From NCBI RefSeq assembly GCF_031877795.1, contig NC_133933.1:73425730-73489729 (forward strand): a stretch of 64,000 nt of DNA, written 5' to 3'. This document shows positions 1 through 12,265 of this stretch, piece by piece. This DNA comes from Strix aluco (lineage: Eukaryota > Chordata > Aves > Strigiformes > Strigidae). A model generated the notes under the pieces. That model saw only the letters and a program-made list of their open reading frames with translations. It searched no databases and had not been told where the DNA came from. A program made the position numbers and the translations under genes. How positions within the stretch are numbered: position 1 is the stretch's first letter; each line of letters opens with the position of its first letter.

Positions 1-1994
1 AAGAGCTCATGACCACCAAGAAGAGGCAGTGAATGAACATGTTCCTCAGAGGAGGCATGTCTTGTGTCTGTCCGTCCGTCTGTGTGTGTGTTGCCATTTT
101 TTAAGCACCACCTGCTCAATTTGCAATACCCCTTAACTTGTTCACAATTAAGACTAGCTATTTTGCACCAGTGCACTTTTGCCTTCCTAAGGAGGGTCAT
201 CTGACAGTGTAGACTTCCTCCGGGATTCCCTTAACAAACTTGACTTACTCTTGGATGCATCCGCCTGCAACACAACTGCATTCCCATTTAAAACCAATAA
301 AACCAAAGTTATTTATATTAATACTATTTGAAAACAATCCATTTTACTAGAGACAAAGGCCATGTATTCCCTTGCACAGACCCTTTGTTAATATAAAACA
401 AATTTTTATTTGTTAAAACAAGTACTCCAAATATATTGAAAAGCAGTTCTAATTTGTGCCACCTTGTTTCTCGCAAATGCAGTGCCTTGCAGCTAGGCAG
501 TCATTGCTGTGGTGGGTTTCGCTGATAAACCTGGAATTTGGAGTTAGGGCGATGCTAATTCTCTGGACACAGGACACACAAAATACTTCTCGATCAGAAT
601 ATCACCATCTAGCTGGGGCTGTTCAACTCAGTTTCATTTGGTTTTCTCGCCAGGTTTTTTGCCAGCACCCTGAACTGTCAAATGAGGCATTTATTATTCT
701 GCTTTTAACGTTAAGCTCCATGTTAAGGCCTTCAGAGTTTTTGGCATCATTAATTTTGTGGCTTTGCCCAGCCAGTGTTTTGTACCCTACCATTACAAAG
801 AAATGTGTTTGCTTAGTGAGGCTGTGGGTGGAGACATCTGGGGTTTAGGGCCCTGGATATCTGTGAAGTTCCCATAGAAACAGGTTTCTTGGCCCTTCCT
901 TCTGTTGGGTAGAGTTGGAAGACAGGAGGCATGTCTCTGAAGTCTGCCTGAGTTACACAAATGAACGTACTGCAGGAGGGGAAGCGATTTATCAGTCCAG
1001 GAGACAGAGACTGGCACTTCCAGACACACTGTACTGTCTCAGTCTTTGAGGTCCCTGATGTCCCCTCAAATAAAAGCCAGAATGACAGCTGTCACAGAGA
1101 GTGTTTTCTCCTCCTCGACGATGAGCCCTGAACCAGAGGGTCAGCTTCTCTGACAGCTGCTCTGGATACAGGTAATGGCAGGGCCATTGGTAAGAGAAGA
1201 GGTTTAGGCACATGGCACGAGCTGCTACACCCTCGAGGCTGCATTAGATCACACTCAGCGGCAAGACCTCAAAACTCTACCCTACTCAATGCAGATCACG
1301 CAGTCTGTTATCGTGCCTATTGTAAGTTCAGTGCCTTAAGAAGGTCTACAAAGAGGACAGAAGACAGTCCTTGTCTTTTCTTTGCTCTTCTACTACCTTA
1401 CATAAGATTTTTCCAAGGATGGTGTTGCAGGATGGATATAACACAACATACTTTTCCAAAATAAACCAATATTCCAATGCTTGCATCTCTGCTAACAACT
1501 TCCATTCACGTCCTCATCCCTATTCAACTTAATTGTTAAAATCTTATTGTCTCTTACCCTTCCTCTGTCCTTGAGTCCCACGTGCAGCACATAACTATGA
1601 CCAGAACACTGCTGCTCCCCTTTCAGGATGTGTTCATGCTCTGTATTCCTGTGCAGACCTGGACACAAATGAGCAGCCTTCTAATTCTGGATCTAGGTCT
1701 AAATCTAGTTCCTATCTTTGAACTTCTCTTGAATGGGTACAAACTATTATCATTACATACTCTTCTTTACTCCTTGTGTTTAATGCAGACTTCACCTATA
1801 TTGCTCACTGTTTATGCTTCTCAATTTTTTTTCAAGGAATTTAAAGCCACAAGGGGAGACATATTTTTTCCTCTACATGTAGTATTTGACTTGCAGTTTC
1901 CTGACAATTTGTTATTTAACTCTGCAAAGACCTTATTTAAATCTTCAAAACCACATTGTGATTCAGTTTATATGAATGACATTATTCAGCAGTC

Positions 1995-2013
1995 TTTTCT
2001 TTTTTTTTTTTTT
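1995..2013. repeat. poly-T tract
   Basis: A run of T with a single C interruption. It could be the tail of an old retroposon on the minus strand, but no body is recognisable next to it. Confidence 0.7.
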
Positions 2014-5000
2014 AATCAGTGAGACTGTTCAAGTAATTGTTCCTTCTTCACCATCATCTTTTCTTAGCTATCAAAGCTTCCGCACCATCTGACCCACAAC
2101 ATGACCGAAGGATTTACTCCTGCAAGACCACATGGCTTCACTGGTTCTCCACTATTCTCATATGCACATAACAATGTACAGCACTGGTTAGATAGTTTAA
2201 TTACACGGCAAACATCATTCTCCCTGATTACGACTTTGATTCCTTCCTCCCACAATAATAACTTAATAGCTGCCATCTGCCTATTAAAATACTTTGAGCA
2301 GAAGATAATCTTCTGTTCCTCACATAATTGCCCCTCTAACTCTGTAATGTACATACATTTTACTTGTCTCTAAGGAAAATCTGGTTGTGTTTAAATACAA
2401 CTACCTCTGATCACTTTTTAATGAAAATTTAGCATGCACCAACCCAGCAGAGAAAGAACATAAACATTTGAGGCCTTCAGAAGATATTCTAACTAAACAC
2501 ATTGGCTCTGCATCATTCTCTAAAAATCTGTCAGCATTTCCTAGAGTGACCTACCTGTGATCTACTCAGTAAAGAACATTTTAATTAAAAAGTGTGAAAC
2601 ATAGAAAGATAAATTAGATAAGCACCTAAAATGCCTAAGCCAACATCATCATGACAAGTTATTACTAAACCCACCTAAAGCACAATGAAAACAATGATTC
2701 CAAGGAAACTATGCAAAAGTATTTTAAAACTTTACGAGGGTTATGAGCAACCTTTCTGTAATCACAAACCTACACCATCTTAGTTCTACCCAGGTGGCAT
2801 GGCAATTTCCTGCCGGGGAAACTGGTGAAAAGAGAACACCTGAACAAACATGTGAATACAGAAAAACCTAACTCTTTACTGACAAAGCAAACATGGAAAG
2901 CATCAGCTCCCTTCAGCCACCATTTATAAATATTTAGAATATAAACTGTACAGCTTTTTAAATCCATATCATACATAGTTTTTAATCATGCTTTCCATAC
3001 TTTACTTACAATTTATAAATTAGTAACTTCAATTATTAGGCAATTATTAAATACAACTTTGAAGTGTGGCACAGGTACTAAAGAGAGACAACTTATGTAT
3101 TTGGATGGCTAAAGAGGAAGTGTGTTTCACAAGTTAAAGCAAAACCCAGACAGAAATCAGACGGTACAAATGGAAAGAAAAAACAGAAGGAATAGTTCTC
3201 AAAAGAGGATGAAATAGTTGGGGCAGGATCTGGTCCCCTGGGGCCTGGGAAAGCAAATAACTTCACTGACCAGCAAACAAAAGTAGCCCTTTCAGTGAGA
3301 AAGCACATGAAAATAAACTGCACTCCCTGCTACAAAAACATTTTGTGCAAACACTTTTTACTGGGAAAACCAACACCATAGACACTTTACGCTTGCATGA
3401 ATATAAAAAATGTGTTCAGAGTGTAATTTTATATCTCTCTGCCAAAAGCGCCACTAGAGCCCTAGTTCCTGTGTTATACTAAATGCTAATCTTGTGTTTG
3501 CATTTTGAGGAATCTGTTGTTGTTAAAAGTACTTTAAATTCTATTATCTTACAAAAACAATAAAAGTCTAATTTTGCCTTTAGAACAACAGCAAAGCTGA
3601 AAAGTGACTGCTTTCCATTACACATTTAAGTACTGTCACTACTTTAAAACACTCTACTGACTAGGTTCTCGGTGGACAGCAAGGATAACTGCATGCCGAG
3701 GTAAATTAGTGGTGATAGCAGGAAAACTTTACAAAAAACAAACCCCAGAAGACCAACAAAAAAAAAATCAGAAGCAAGCATTTTTCCTGAGAGCCCTCCC
3801 TGCTTCAGAAGGAACTGACTGCTCAAGGCATACTGTTACCTCCCCTTTTCTGGAAGCGACACAAAGCATTAGACCGCCTTCTGATCTTTATACCCACTAC
3901 CTGCTTCTCCAAACTCCCTGGATTCTCCTTCAGTGACTAGAAACACAAAGATGTAAAAATTGCCCAAGATCTGGATCCCTGAATACATAGTTCCTAAGCA
4001 TTTGAAAGCCCATTAGTTGGACAAGATACTAAATGAGAGAAGCTATTTTAGCTGGCCCCAGGATATACACACATAACCATGACTTCTCCTTATTTCTGTA
4101 AACGTGTCTTTATAAATTTTACTGCTGTATTATTCTTATTTGTTTTTTGTAAAAGCCCTGGCTTTCAGCTACAAAAATGAGATGTCTTTCAGCAACCAGC
4201 CTTACATAAGAAAACTTCATGACAGATAGTGTGGAGACAATACCAAAACTTCCAGTATTTTATGCGACTATTTGCAGTAGGAACTTTCTTGTCTGCTTGG
4301 GGATCCAAGAGTGGATTCTTCACTTTACCATGCCATTACTATAAACACAATACTTTTTTACTGGAGTGAGAAAGAATCAAAAAGTTCAAGAAACTCTTGC
4401 ACAGAAGTAATTAACAAGAACAGCCTTTTAGAAGCCCTTTTTACTATCCAGAGAGTTTAAGTCCTACAAGCACAGAAAAGGTAAAATGTGCCAAGCAGGA
4501 GAGGGAAAATGGAAGATTCAGTGTAAGACCTTTATCATCATGGTAAGATGGCACTTGAGGCAGTATTATTTCACGCATGTCACATTCTTTCATTTGTTTG
4601 TATCTTGCATTGATAAGAACATTTGCAGAAAGATCCTCACTGATGACATTCTACTTCTTTTTACAAAGTGAAAGAGAGAGGGAACGAGACACAGCACAAG
4701 AGAAAGAAAAGGAGATTTAGTGCTACAGTTATCTACCTGCAACCCTTAACCACGCCATGGATGTGGTAGTGTAATGATGATAGCCTAGTTAGCTATCATA
4801 ATAAGATTTTGATTCACGGATCTCAAAGATGGCTAAGCAGCATTACCTCTGTTCCAGAGAAACAAACAAACCAACTAATATGCCCAAGGTTTTGGAGAAG
4901 GTTAGTGTGATATCTGATATTAGAATTCAGATTTGCTGGTCCCCTCTCATCATTTCTTGTACACAATAGGTTTAGAGAATGCAGCAGCCAAAATGCCCAG

Positions 5001-8000
5001 TTTAGAGAGCAGCGATATGACTACAGCAGACCACACTTCTAAAATTCGGCACCGCAACTGCGCATTTCTGTGAGATACAAATAAAACCATACAAAACTAG
5101 CCCGCCCTGATCTCGTATTTATATATTACCTGAAGAGGTATTTTCTGATCAGTAGAAAGATCTAATTCTACCCTTAAAACACTTTCTGAAACAAAGGCTG
5201 GCCACAGTCTCTCTAAACCCAAATTCCAGGACTACCTAAAACAAGCTACTAAACAATATGTAAATTTCTAAATATGGCCACGCGAAACATACTTCAACCC
5301 CTCTGCAATCTTCTGACAAGCTTGTGCCACATCCTTGACCTTCAAGCAGCACATGGCCTAAGTAAAGCACCTCAGAAGTTCCACGTGTTTCTGTACTGTA
5401 CTGCACAAGTCAGCGAGGCACATCAGAACAGCATCAGCAGATTCATCTTTCCACTAGTGCACTTGAGAACACTGACAGAGAGCAGGCTTGCATTACAGTT
5501 GTGCTGCCTCACAGTAGGACTCATACCAACAGTCCTGTGAAAATAAGAAGATACAGGAGAAAAAATAGAGCGAGAATTTTAAAATGTGTTTTAGGGTTTG
5601 ATGTGTTTGGTTTTGCATGCTCCGTATTTTTTATCTTTGTGGTTGTAAAATGGGCAAAGTTACAATGCTTCGTAAGACTGGACCCAGATTTTAGAGGAGG
5701 TATCTCTTTTACATCTCTTTTCCAAATCCCATCGTATTTTATTCTCAGTTCTCATGTGTAGCATGAAACCACTCACATCTTCTCAGCCTCAGCAAACTGA
5801 ATTTCATCCTGTGACAAGTATCATAAAGCTGAAAGCAGTACAGGTTCAAAAGGGTAAAACAGAAGCAACTGCATTTGATTTCAGACATTTGCTTAAAATC
5901 TGATATATGCATGGAATGACTTATTTGATATATTTTCCCTTCTTTCAGTGTAAAAAGGATGAAAGAGCAATTATCTCGAGCTCTGCACACTCTTGTTAAA
6001 TATTTAAGAATCCTATTATAAATTACAACCCTACCATTTTCACTCGACCTCATCTTCACGTGATCTTATTAACAAGGCAGCTGAGATTTCCATCATGCAG
6101 TCAAATATGCAGGTTATCACTGGCTGGTTCAATTACCCCAGTATCCTCCTGACCCTTCGCAAAGTCCTCTCTCCTGCTTTCCACAGCGGGGCAATGGTGA
6201 GCTCCAAAGGACAGTAAGGAGACAGCACAAGCCCCTGGTTAACTGGAGTGAACCTTGAAGCCTCAGGAGCATGTACCGCCAGGCACTTTCCTTGCAAAGA
6301 TAGGTGGGGAATGTAGATGCACTTCTCACAATGGAAGGAACTAACAGCTGCTGCTGGGCAAGAAAACTCAGGTTCCCTTTGCCTCATCTTTCCCATTTTC
6401 TCACATGTATCAACACTGACCAACCTGTGTGCTGATGGATTTACCTGAGTAGAGGGATTTTCTTCTCATAGAGCAATTACACTAAATCAGCCCCGAACCA
6501 CTAGTTTTACTCAGCCATTAGGGGAAAAGTGAACACAGAACAAAACAGTCAGTGCTCCTTGGTAAAGCCGCCAACCTCAAACATGAGGCCACGGAAGATG
6601 CTGCCCTCTCCAGCACGCCTGTGCTGTGGTGTAATGGCCACAGCACTGCTGCTGCAGTGAAGTAACAAACATCTCTGTGAGTTCCTTACCCCTACTTTCC
6701 CACATGAGACTGACTCTCTATCTGGATTCGTATCTGCATTAGTAACCACATCAGTAGCTAATGAAGAGAAATGGCGAGAGAATGCTGACCAAGCTGCCAA
6801 TGCCCTGTTTTGGTGAGTCTTGTACACTGTATCACAGGTAATGCAAGATCCCCTCACCACTGCCTCCCACCATGGGAGACCTCAGACCATCTGACTGTGA
6901 GGTGACAGGTGCCGCTCTGGCAGGGAGAGGGCCACTGGGCTACTGCTGTGACTTCTAATGATTTTCTTCTGATCATAACCTCCAGCCAAATGGCATGTGC
7001 CCAGGTGCTGCCTCTCTGCTCTGTAACCTCACATGCCAGATGCAACTGGCCTGAGGATCACAAACGGAGCACCTCAGCTGCAACAGCAGAGGAAAGCAGT
7101 GCCATGCTGCAGGCCTACAGGACACAGACTCCAGGGAGCAATCATCTAACTACAGCTCTCACCACAATACGTTACAGGTGTATGCATAGCCATGGCAAGC
7201 TATTATGGCTACAGTGCACAACTAGCAGAGGATGTAGGACATCTGCCAAGAACAGCTGTAAGAAGAATTGCCAGGACAGGGAGATGCCTCAAAAACCCTT
7301 TCAGAGGCTGGAAGTGCAAGAAGCTGGTTGAGCTACCTGGGTAGGTAAAAGGGCAAAGAGCAGAAAGCTGCACACCAAAGCTTTATTGGGGTAAGAATCA
7401 AGACAGGACAAACCAGAGAAAGGAGGAGGTATGATTATAGCTGGGTACAAGAAAAAAAGGGAGAATTATTGCAAAAGGAGAAAGATGTATTAAGAGCAAA
7501 GCTCCAGTGTTAAAAGTCACATAGGATTCTCAGATGAGAGACAAATGAAGACATCCATGGTACTGTCAGTATTAGGGGACATTCACAGTTTTAAACTAGA
7601 AAGCAGGATAGTCAGTTAATCTGGACCTGGAGTACAATGAGTATCATGAGTTCTGATTTTCTTGTCTTTCAAAAAGAAACATTGTTCTTCAGACTTCCAA
7701 ACTTTTCCGTTTAAAAATGACTGACAGCCATAGGAAGGAAAACAAATATGCTCTTATGGAATTTTCAGCACCTAGTGTAAGTATAGCTGGTGTGTTCCCA
7801 GATCAGCTAGCTCTGGGACCATTAAGAGGAGAAAGGGAACAAAGATAAAAGCACCCAGAGGCTTAAAGATACAATTTATGCAAAGTACAGTTTATGATTT
7901 TTATTACACATATGAATTTGTTTACATGGAACAAATGGTTATTTCTTTAGAAAATAATTTTAACATTCATTACTGTTACTTTCTGTCTGGTAGACTCTCA

Positions 8001-9112
8001 TCTAGTTAGCATGAATACTGCAAGACATATTCAATATACTTAAGTATACTAGAAATTTCATTTCAGTCCATGAACTCGCTCTACTGCTTTAAGATAACTG
8101 TCAGAGCATTTAAATTTCACAGTCTTTGGGGCATGGACAGATGTTACATTGTGCCTTGAACCACACAGAAACTCCTGGTGTTAGCTGTGACCTGTACGCA
8201 GTACCTTGATAGGGTTGCATGCAATAATACCTCTTTTTTTGTCCACAGTTGCATTAAGATTTATAAGGTTGATTCATGCTGCTAGGTAAAAACGCTGACA
8301 AAATTTACTTTCCTGCTCTGAAGAAATCTACATTTTATACTTGCATGTGTGTATTTCTTGAATGTGAAATTGATCTACTCAGGCATAGTTTCCCTTCAGA
8401 ACAACATAAAGTGGCACAAACAACACAATTATGTAGAAAAGTCCTTTTGAAAAAAATATTTAAAATGTAAAATATGAGAAATCTGACAGTGCTTTCAAAT
8501 TTACCGCTTTTACTTTGTCTTTTCAATTGGAATGCAATCCCCCAGCAAAGCACACTCCAACAAACCAGTCAGGATGCATTTCTATGTGGGCATCTACAGG
8601 TTCCTTAGAAGCAATTCATAAACTCATTAAAACATACACACATTTCTCCTGCTGCTTAAGCAGATACTTGAAGTGGGTTTTCTTCCCAAGCAAATTGCTA
8701 CTGTTTTGTTAGTAACGTCCTATAACTATGCTCTGCAAATTGCATAGCAGGGCTGAAAAATTCAGATTTCTGGCCAGTGCTTAGATGTACTTAACTGAAT
8801 TCAACTGCATTAGAGACATACAGGTTAAATTCTTTTTGCCAGCAAGGCTCCATAACTGCTGTAACACGCACTGAATTAAGTCTAGAAGACGAACATTTTG
8901 GAACAAAAGTTTGCTGGCATGAAAATACCTACCAAAAAATCTTAGCTTGTACTGCTAGTGTATCAAAGAAAGATTTTTTTCAAAGTAATGGGAAACTGTT
9001 CTGAGCAACTGTAGAAATAAAATCCACAGGTGAAAAACAGAAGAAAAAAGTCACTTAAGAATCAAGTATAGCCTTGAGAAGTCCCATATTTTTGTCAACT
9101 AAATTTCAGATT

Positions 9113-9140
9113 AAAAAGAAAAAAAAAAAAAAAAGAAAAA
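9113..9140. repeat. A-rich tract
   Basis: Nearly pure A with two G interruptions, inside TPD52L1 intron 1. No retroposon body is recognisable immediately upstream, so it is called as a simple low-complexity tract. Confidence 0.8.
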
Positions 9141-10690
9141 GCTCCTGAGCTCCTGCATTGTATGCAGAAAAAATGAAGGGCTAAGAATCCCTAATTAGAT
9201 AAAATTAGGCAATATAAAATGCTTTTATATTCTCTCACTAGCCAATAGATATTCACCCAGAAGAAGAATTTATTAAAGACCTGTGGCAGTAACAGACTTG
9301 CTGACCAAAACACATTTATTGGCTTGAATTTTTAACATGTACTGAGAACATATTTACTCATCTTACTAGTCAGGGAAGGTAAAAAAAAAAAATAAATCAC
9401 ATGCACATATACCACTATCTGGCTAATTAGAATCAGAGATTGTTTTCCATCAGTTCTACAAAATAAGAAATGATCAAATCCTTTACTGTATGAAGTTCCT
9501 GGTTAAAGAATAGGAGCTCCCACCGTAGTATCTGTACAGACATATTCAAAAAAAAATAGTCTAAACAACAACCTTAGGCTCTAATCTTAATAACTGAGTT
9601 TTAAAAACCCCGGGAACTGTGCCACCGATCAATTTCTTTTCCCAGTCAGCTTCAGTCGTGTATCTATTAGGATAGCACATACAAAACACTTATGTCAGAA
9701 AGGCTTTCTCCTTCACAAGCATCATGAACTCAAATTTCCCACTGTATTCCTTTATGTACAACCTTATTTGCAATCATTTGACTCTTTTATGTCTATTTGT
9801 TCAAGACAGTTTTTAGTTATTCTGGAAGGTTATTTTGTCAGTTAATTTCAAGGAGTATATGTCTCTCTCTTACACATTTCCCCGTTTCATAGATGACATA
9901 AAATGGTTTCTAAACATTCTGCTTTCGAAGAAATATTTGTACCTCCTGCTTAGTACTCACTTATGGGCATGGGTGGGGAAATCGTGAGGTTCTTCAGAAA
10001 ACAGAAGCAACACTTATAAAGGCGAGCAAGATCTGTGTATGGTAAATACCTTAGGTTGACTGAAACATCACCTAAACCTTGCATAAAAAGTTTCTTCTGT
10101 TCCTTAGAGGCCAATTAACTTTACTCAGAAAGAGAGAGGAATAGCTAAGTTAATCGTAACTGTTGCAATAGACGAAGGAAACGTTGGCTTTAAATTAACG
10201 AAAGCCGTGTTTGCAAAACTGCAGAAACGCTTTGGCACATGCAATTTTAAGCTGATCTCCGGGGAGAGGTCTGCTGGAAGTCCAGCCGCAGAGTCCCCGC
10301 TGCGGGAGCCGCCCCGCCGGCAGCCTCCCAGGCGGAGGGCTGCGATTTCGGGCCGGCCCGGCCCCGTCCCGCCCCCCCTCCCCGCGGCAGGCGGGGGCCG
10401 AGCCCGACGGCAGGACTCGGGCGGGCACCGCACCCCGAACCGCTTCAACCAGCCCACGAGAGCCCCAAACCCTGACGGGAGTAACTTAACGGCAAGTTGT
10501 AAGGCGGCTGCTTGACCGTGAAATGTTTAAAACCAGTAGAAGGAGAAAACGAACGTCAGCCCCCAAAACAGGCAGCAAAATACAGGCAGCCGAGAGGAGC
10601 CCGGGTCGGGGTGGAGGACAGGGCGCATGGCGAGGACGCTCCGCGCGCCGTGCCGGGCCGCGCTCCCCGGCGGAGCCCGGGGCCGCGACC

Positions 10691-10734
10691 GCCAGCGGGA
10701 TGCCGGGGAGCCGCCAGCGGGATGCCGGGGAGCC
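10691..10734. repeat. 22-bp tandem duplication in CpG island
   Basis: Two perfect adjacent copies of a 22-bp GC-rich unit beginning GCCAGCGGGATG, at 10691-10712 and 10713-10734, in the intron-1 part of the island. Confidence 0.9.
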
Positions 10735-10957
10735 TCCCACGGGTACCGGGCCCCTCGCCGGAGCGGCGGGCGGTGCCCCGGGCGGCGGCTCGCCCTCAGG
10801 CTCCCCCCGCCGCCGGGCACCTCCACCGCCGTCCCCGCGCGGGCTCGGCCCTCCCCGCGGAGGGAGCGGGCAGCCCCCGGCGGCGGCAGGGACGGCGCCC
10901 GCGCGTCGGCCCGGAGTGTGTCTATCACACGGAGGGCTCTGTCCGGACGAGACTCAC

Positions 10958-10976
10958 CTTGTGCCTGCGGCTCCAT
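10958..10976 (-). CDS. TPD52L1: TPD52L1 coding exon 1 (partial gene)
   Basis: The first coding exon of tumor protein D52-like 1 (hD53), a small coiled-coil protein of the TPD52 family linked to vesicle trafficking, cell-cycle progression and ASK1 signalling. The 19 nt encode MEPQAQ plus the first base of the next codon, then a GTGAGT donor at 10957-10952. The human protein, as I recall it, starts MEAQAQG with the same short first exon, so residues, length and phase-1 splice all agree. The start sits in a strong Kozak context (G at -3, G at +4) and inside the CpG island. The neighbouring gene on the right, RNF217, lies in the same orientation, which matches the known amniote gene order. The coiled-coil exons are off the left edge. 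The call rests on six residues plus splice, promoter and synteny. Confidence 0.8.
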
Positions 10977-11180
10977 GGCGCGGGGGGCTCTGCCGTCCGC
11001 CGGAGCCGCCGGAGCCGCCGCCGCCCCGCGCGGACCCGCGGCTCTTGCGGCGCTGACGGCCGGGCCGGGCCGGGCTGTCGCTGCCGCCGCTCCCCTCCCC
11101 CGCGCCGCGGGAGCCGGGCGGGGCGGGCGGCGCCACCTGCCGGCCAGGCGCGGGCAGCGCCGGCGCCGCTCACCTGGGGC

Positions 11181-11217
11181 CGCCCCCGCCCCGGCCCCCG
11201 CCCCGGCCCCCGCCCCT
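11181..11217 (-). promoter_or_regulatory. GC-box array / G-rich tract in TPD52L1 promoter
   Basis: On the minus strand this is a chain of GGGGCGGGG and GGGGGCC units, at least five G-runs of four or more. It gives several overlapping Sp1/KLF-type GC boxes and satisfies the usual G-quadruplex pattern. It lies about 205-240 bp upstream of the TPD52L1 ATG, close to where a TATA-less start would be expected. Confidence 0.7.
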
Positions 11218-11977
11218 CAGCGGCGGGGCCGGCCCCGGTGAGGGGCATCGGGGAGAGGCGGTGGGACCCCAGCGGCAGCAGAGCCCTGGAGGGATGAGGG
11301 GAGGGGGTGGGGGGGTGACCGCGAAGCAGAGCCCTTCGCGGGGTAAAGAGCCGCCCGAGCCGCTGCGATTTCGCCCGCGGGGAGACGGGCCTCGCCCCGC
11401 GGCCTCCGGGGCGGGCTGAGCGCGCTCCTTGTGGTGGCTACAAGCACCCTTGGGAAAGGTCGCATCTGCTGGGGCTGCAAGCGAGAGGAACGGGCCTGCC
11501 AGGGGGCTGTGAGAAAGGGCAGCTCCTCTTCAGTGCCCTTCCCCTGCCCGCTGACTGGCTGTCTGGTCTCCTGTTTCTTTTAATGTGAAAATCTAATCTT
11601 CAATATTGGACTCGGAGGCAAGTGTACAACAAAGCTTCCAGCCTAAAGGTCAAAAGTAGCATGGGTAGCAGAGTTTATCTGCCCACAGAAACCTGTGGTG
11701 TCCCAAGGGCAAACCTGGTGTCGTGCCCCTCTCCCACAGGCTGGGCCCTCTGCCAGGCCCGACCCCCCCAGCTCCGAAGCTGGCCCTGGCCAGCACCCGC
11801 TTTCCTGGGCTGCGCAGTTGTTCTTTGCCACTTCCCCTGCACCGCGCCCCAGGCCACGGCTGTCCCCCGCCGAGGGAAGGCACCTGGGGATGTCACATCC
11901 CGCTCAGATGAGGGGGACAAGTGACTCAGATTCGCAAATCCCCAGTGGAGCGGACAACAAGTCTCCAAGTCCAAACA

Positions 11978-11983
11978 TTTATT
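11978..11983 (-). terminator. Polyadenylation signal of LTR-C
   Basis: Minus-strand AATAAA about 280 bp downstream of the LTR TATA box and about 90 bp before the LTR 3' end, the normal place for an R-region poly(A) signal. Confidence 0.6.
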
Positions 11984-12259
11984 AACTACCCACAATGTAC
12001 TAATTGAACACAAGATAATTGGCTAAGTATATAGCAAGTTGTGGCAAGCAATACAGTATGCCTTGCATTTTTTAATGGACAAAGGAAAAGAGGGAGATAG
12101 AGGGAATGGGGAAATACAGATCACAGGTCTGGGTTCCTGTGCTGATCCCGCCGACGAGGGTTCCAGGAGGCACAGGAGGCATCCGTCTTTTTCACTTGCA
12201 TCCATCTTCTTCGCTTCACTGCACTCTCCAGGGCCCCCCCCTTTCTTCCCCCCCGTCGA

Positions 12260-12265
12260 TTTATA
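12260..12265 (-). promoter_or_regulatory. TATA box of LTR-C
   Basis: Minus-strand TATAAA in the context GGGTATAAATCG, placed between the U3 octamer-like motifs and the downstream AATAAA signal, as expected for an LTR promoter. Confidence 0.6.

Larger units (their letters stand above)
1..10957 (-). other. TPD52L1: TPD52L1 intron 1 (5' part, continues beyond base 1)
   Basis: The intron begins with the GTGAGT donor just after the 19-nt first coding exon and runs leftward off the window. I looked on the minus strand for the next expected D52-family exon, the acidic stretch followed by the start of the coiled coil rich in Glu, Leu and Lys, and saw nothing like it. That exon is therefore probably to the left of base 1. 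The sequence is AT-rich and has no clear CR1 or LTR. It contains a T-run at 1995-2013 and an A-rich run at 9113-9140. Open frames here are short and unconserved-looking. Intron status is inferred from the exon 1 call. Confidence 0.7.
10255..11480. promoter_or_regulatory. TPD52L1: CpG island, TPD52L1 promoter region
   Basis: A sharply bounded block of very GC-rich, CpG-dense sequence in otherwise AT-rich DNA. It covers the TPD52L1 start codon, presumed 5' UTR and first part of intron 1. No TATA box is seen near the expected start. Instead there is an array of GC boxes (CCCCGCCC type) at about 11181-11217, roughly 205-240 bp upstream of the ATG on the minus strand, as is typical of Sp1-type TATA-less housekeeping promoters. 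Two exact copies of a 22-bp unit lie side by side at 10691-10712 and 10713-10734. Such islands are commonly bidirectional, but no plus-strand gene could be supported. The exact transcription start is not readable from sequence. Confidence 0.9.

Noticed and set aside
1582..2022. 146-codon plus-strand open frame ending in a poly-T tract
   Set aside because: Composition is that of translated AT-rich DNA (Leu/Phe/Ser), ending in a Phe run from the T-tract; no similarity recognised.
6909..7331. 140-codon plus-strand open frame in TPD52L1 intron 1
   Set aside because: No recognised domain, antisense to the gene, no promoter or splice context; probably chance.
10512..11297. Long overlapping open frames on both strands in the CpG island (up to 261 codons)
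   Set aside because: GC-rich DNA has few stop codons; the translations are Arg/Pro/Ala/Gly-rich low-complexity in all frames, and the only frame with a splice-consistent, recognisable start is the short TPD52L1 exon on the minus strand.
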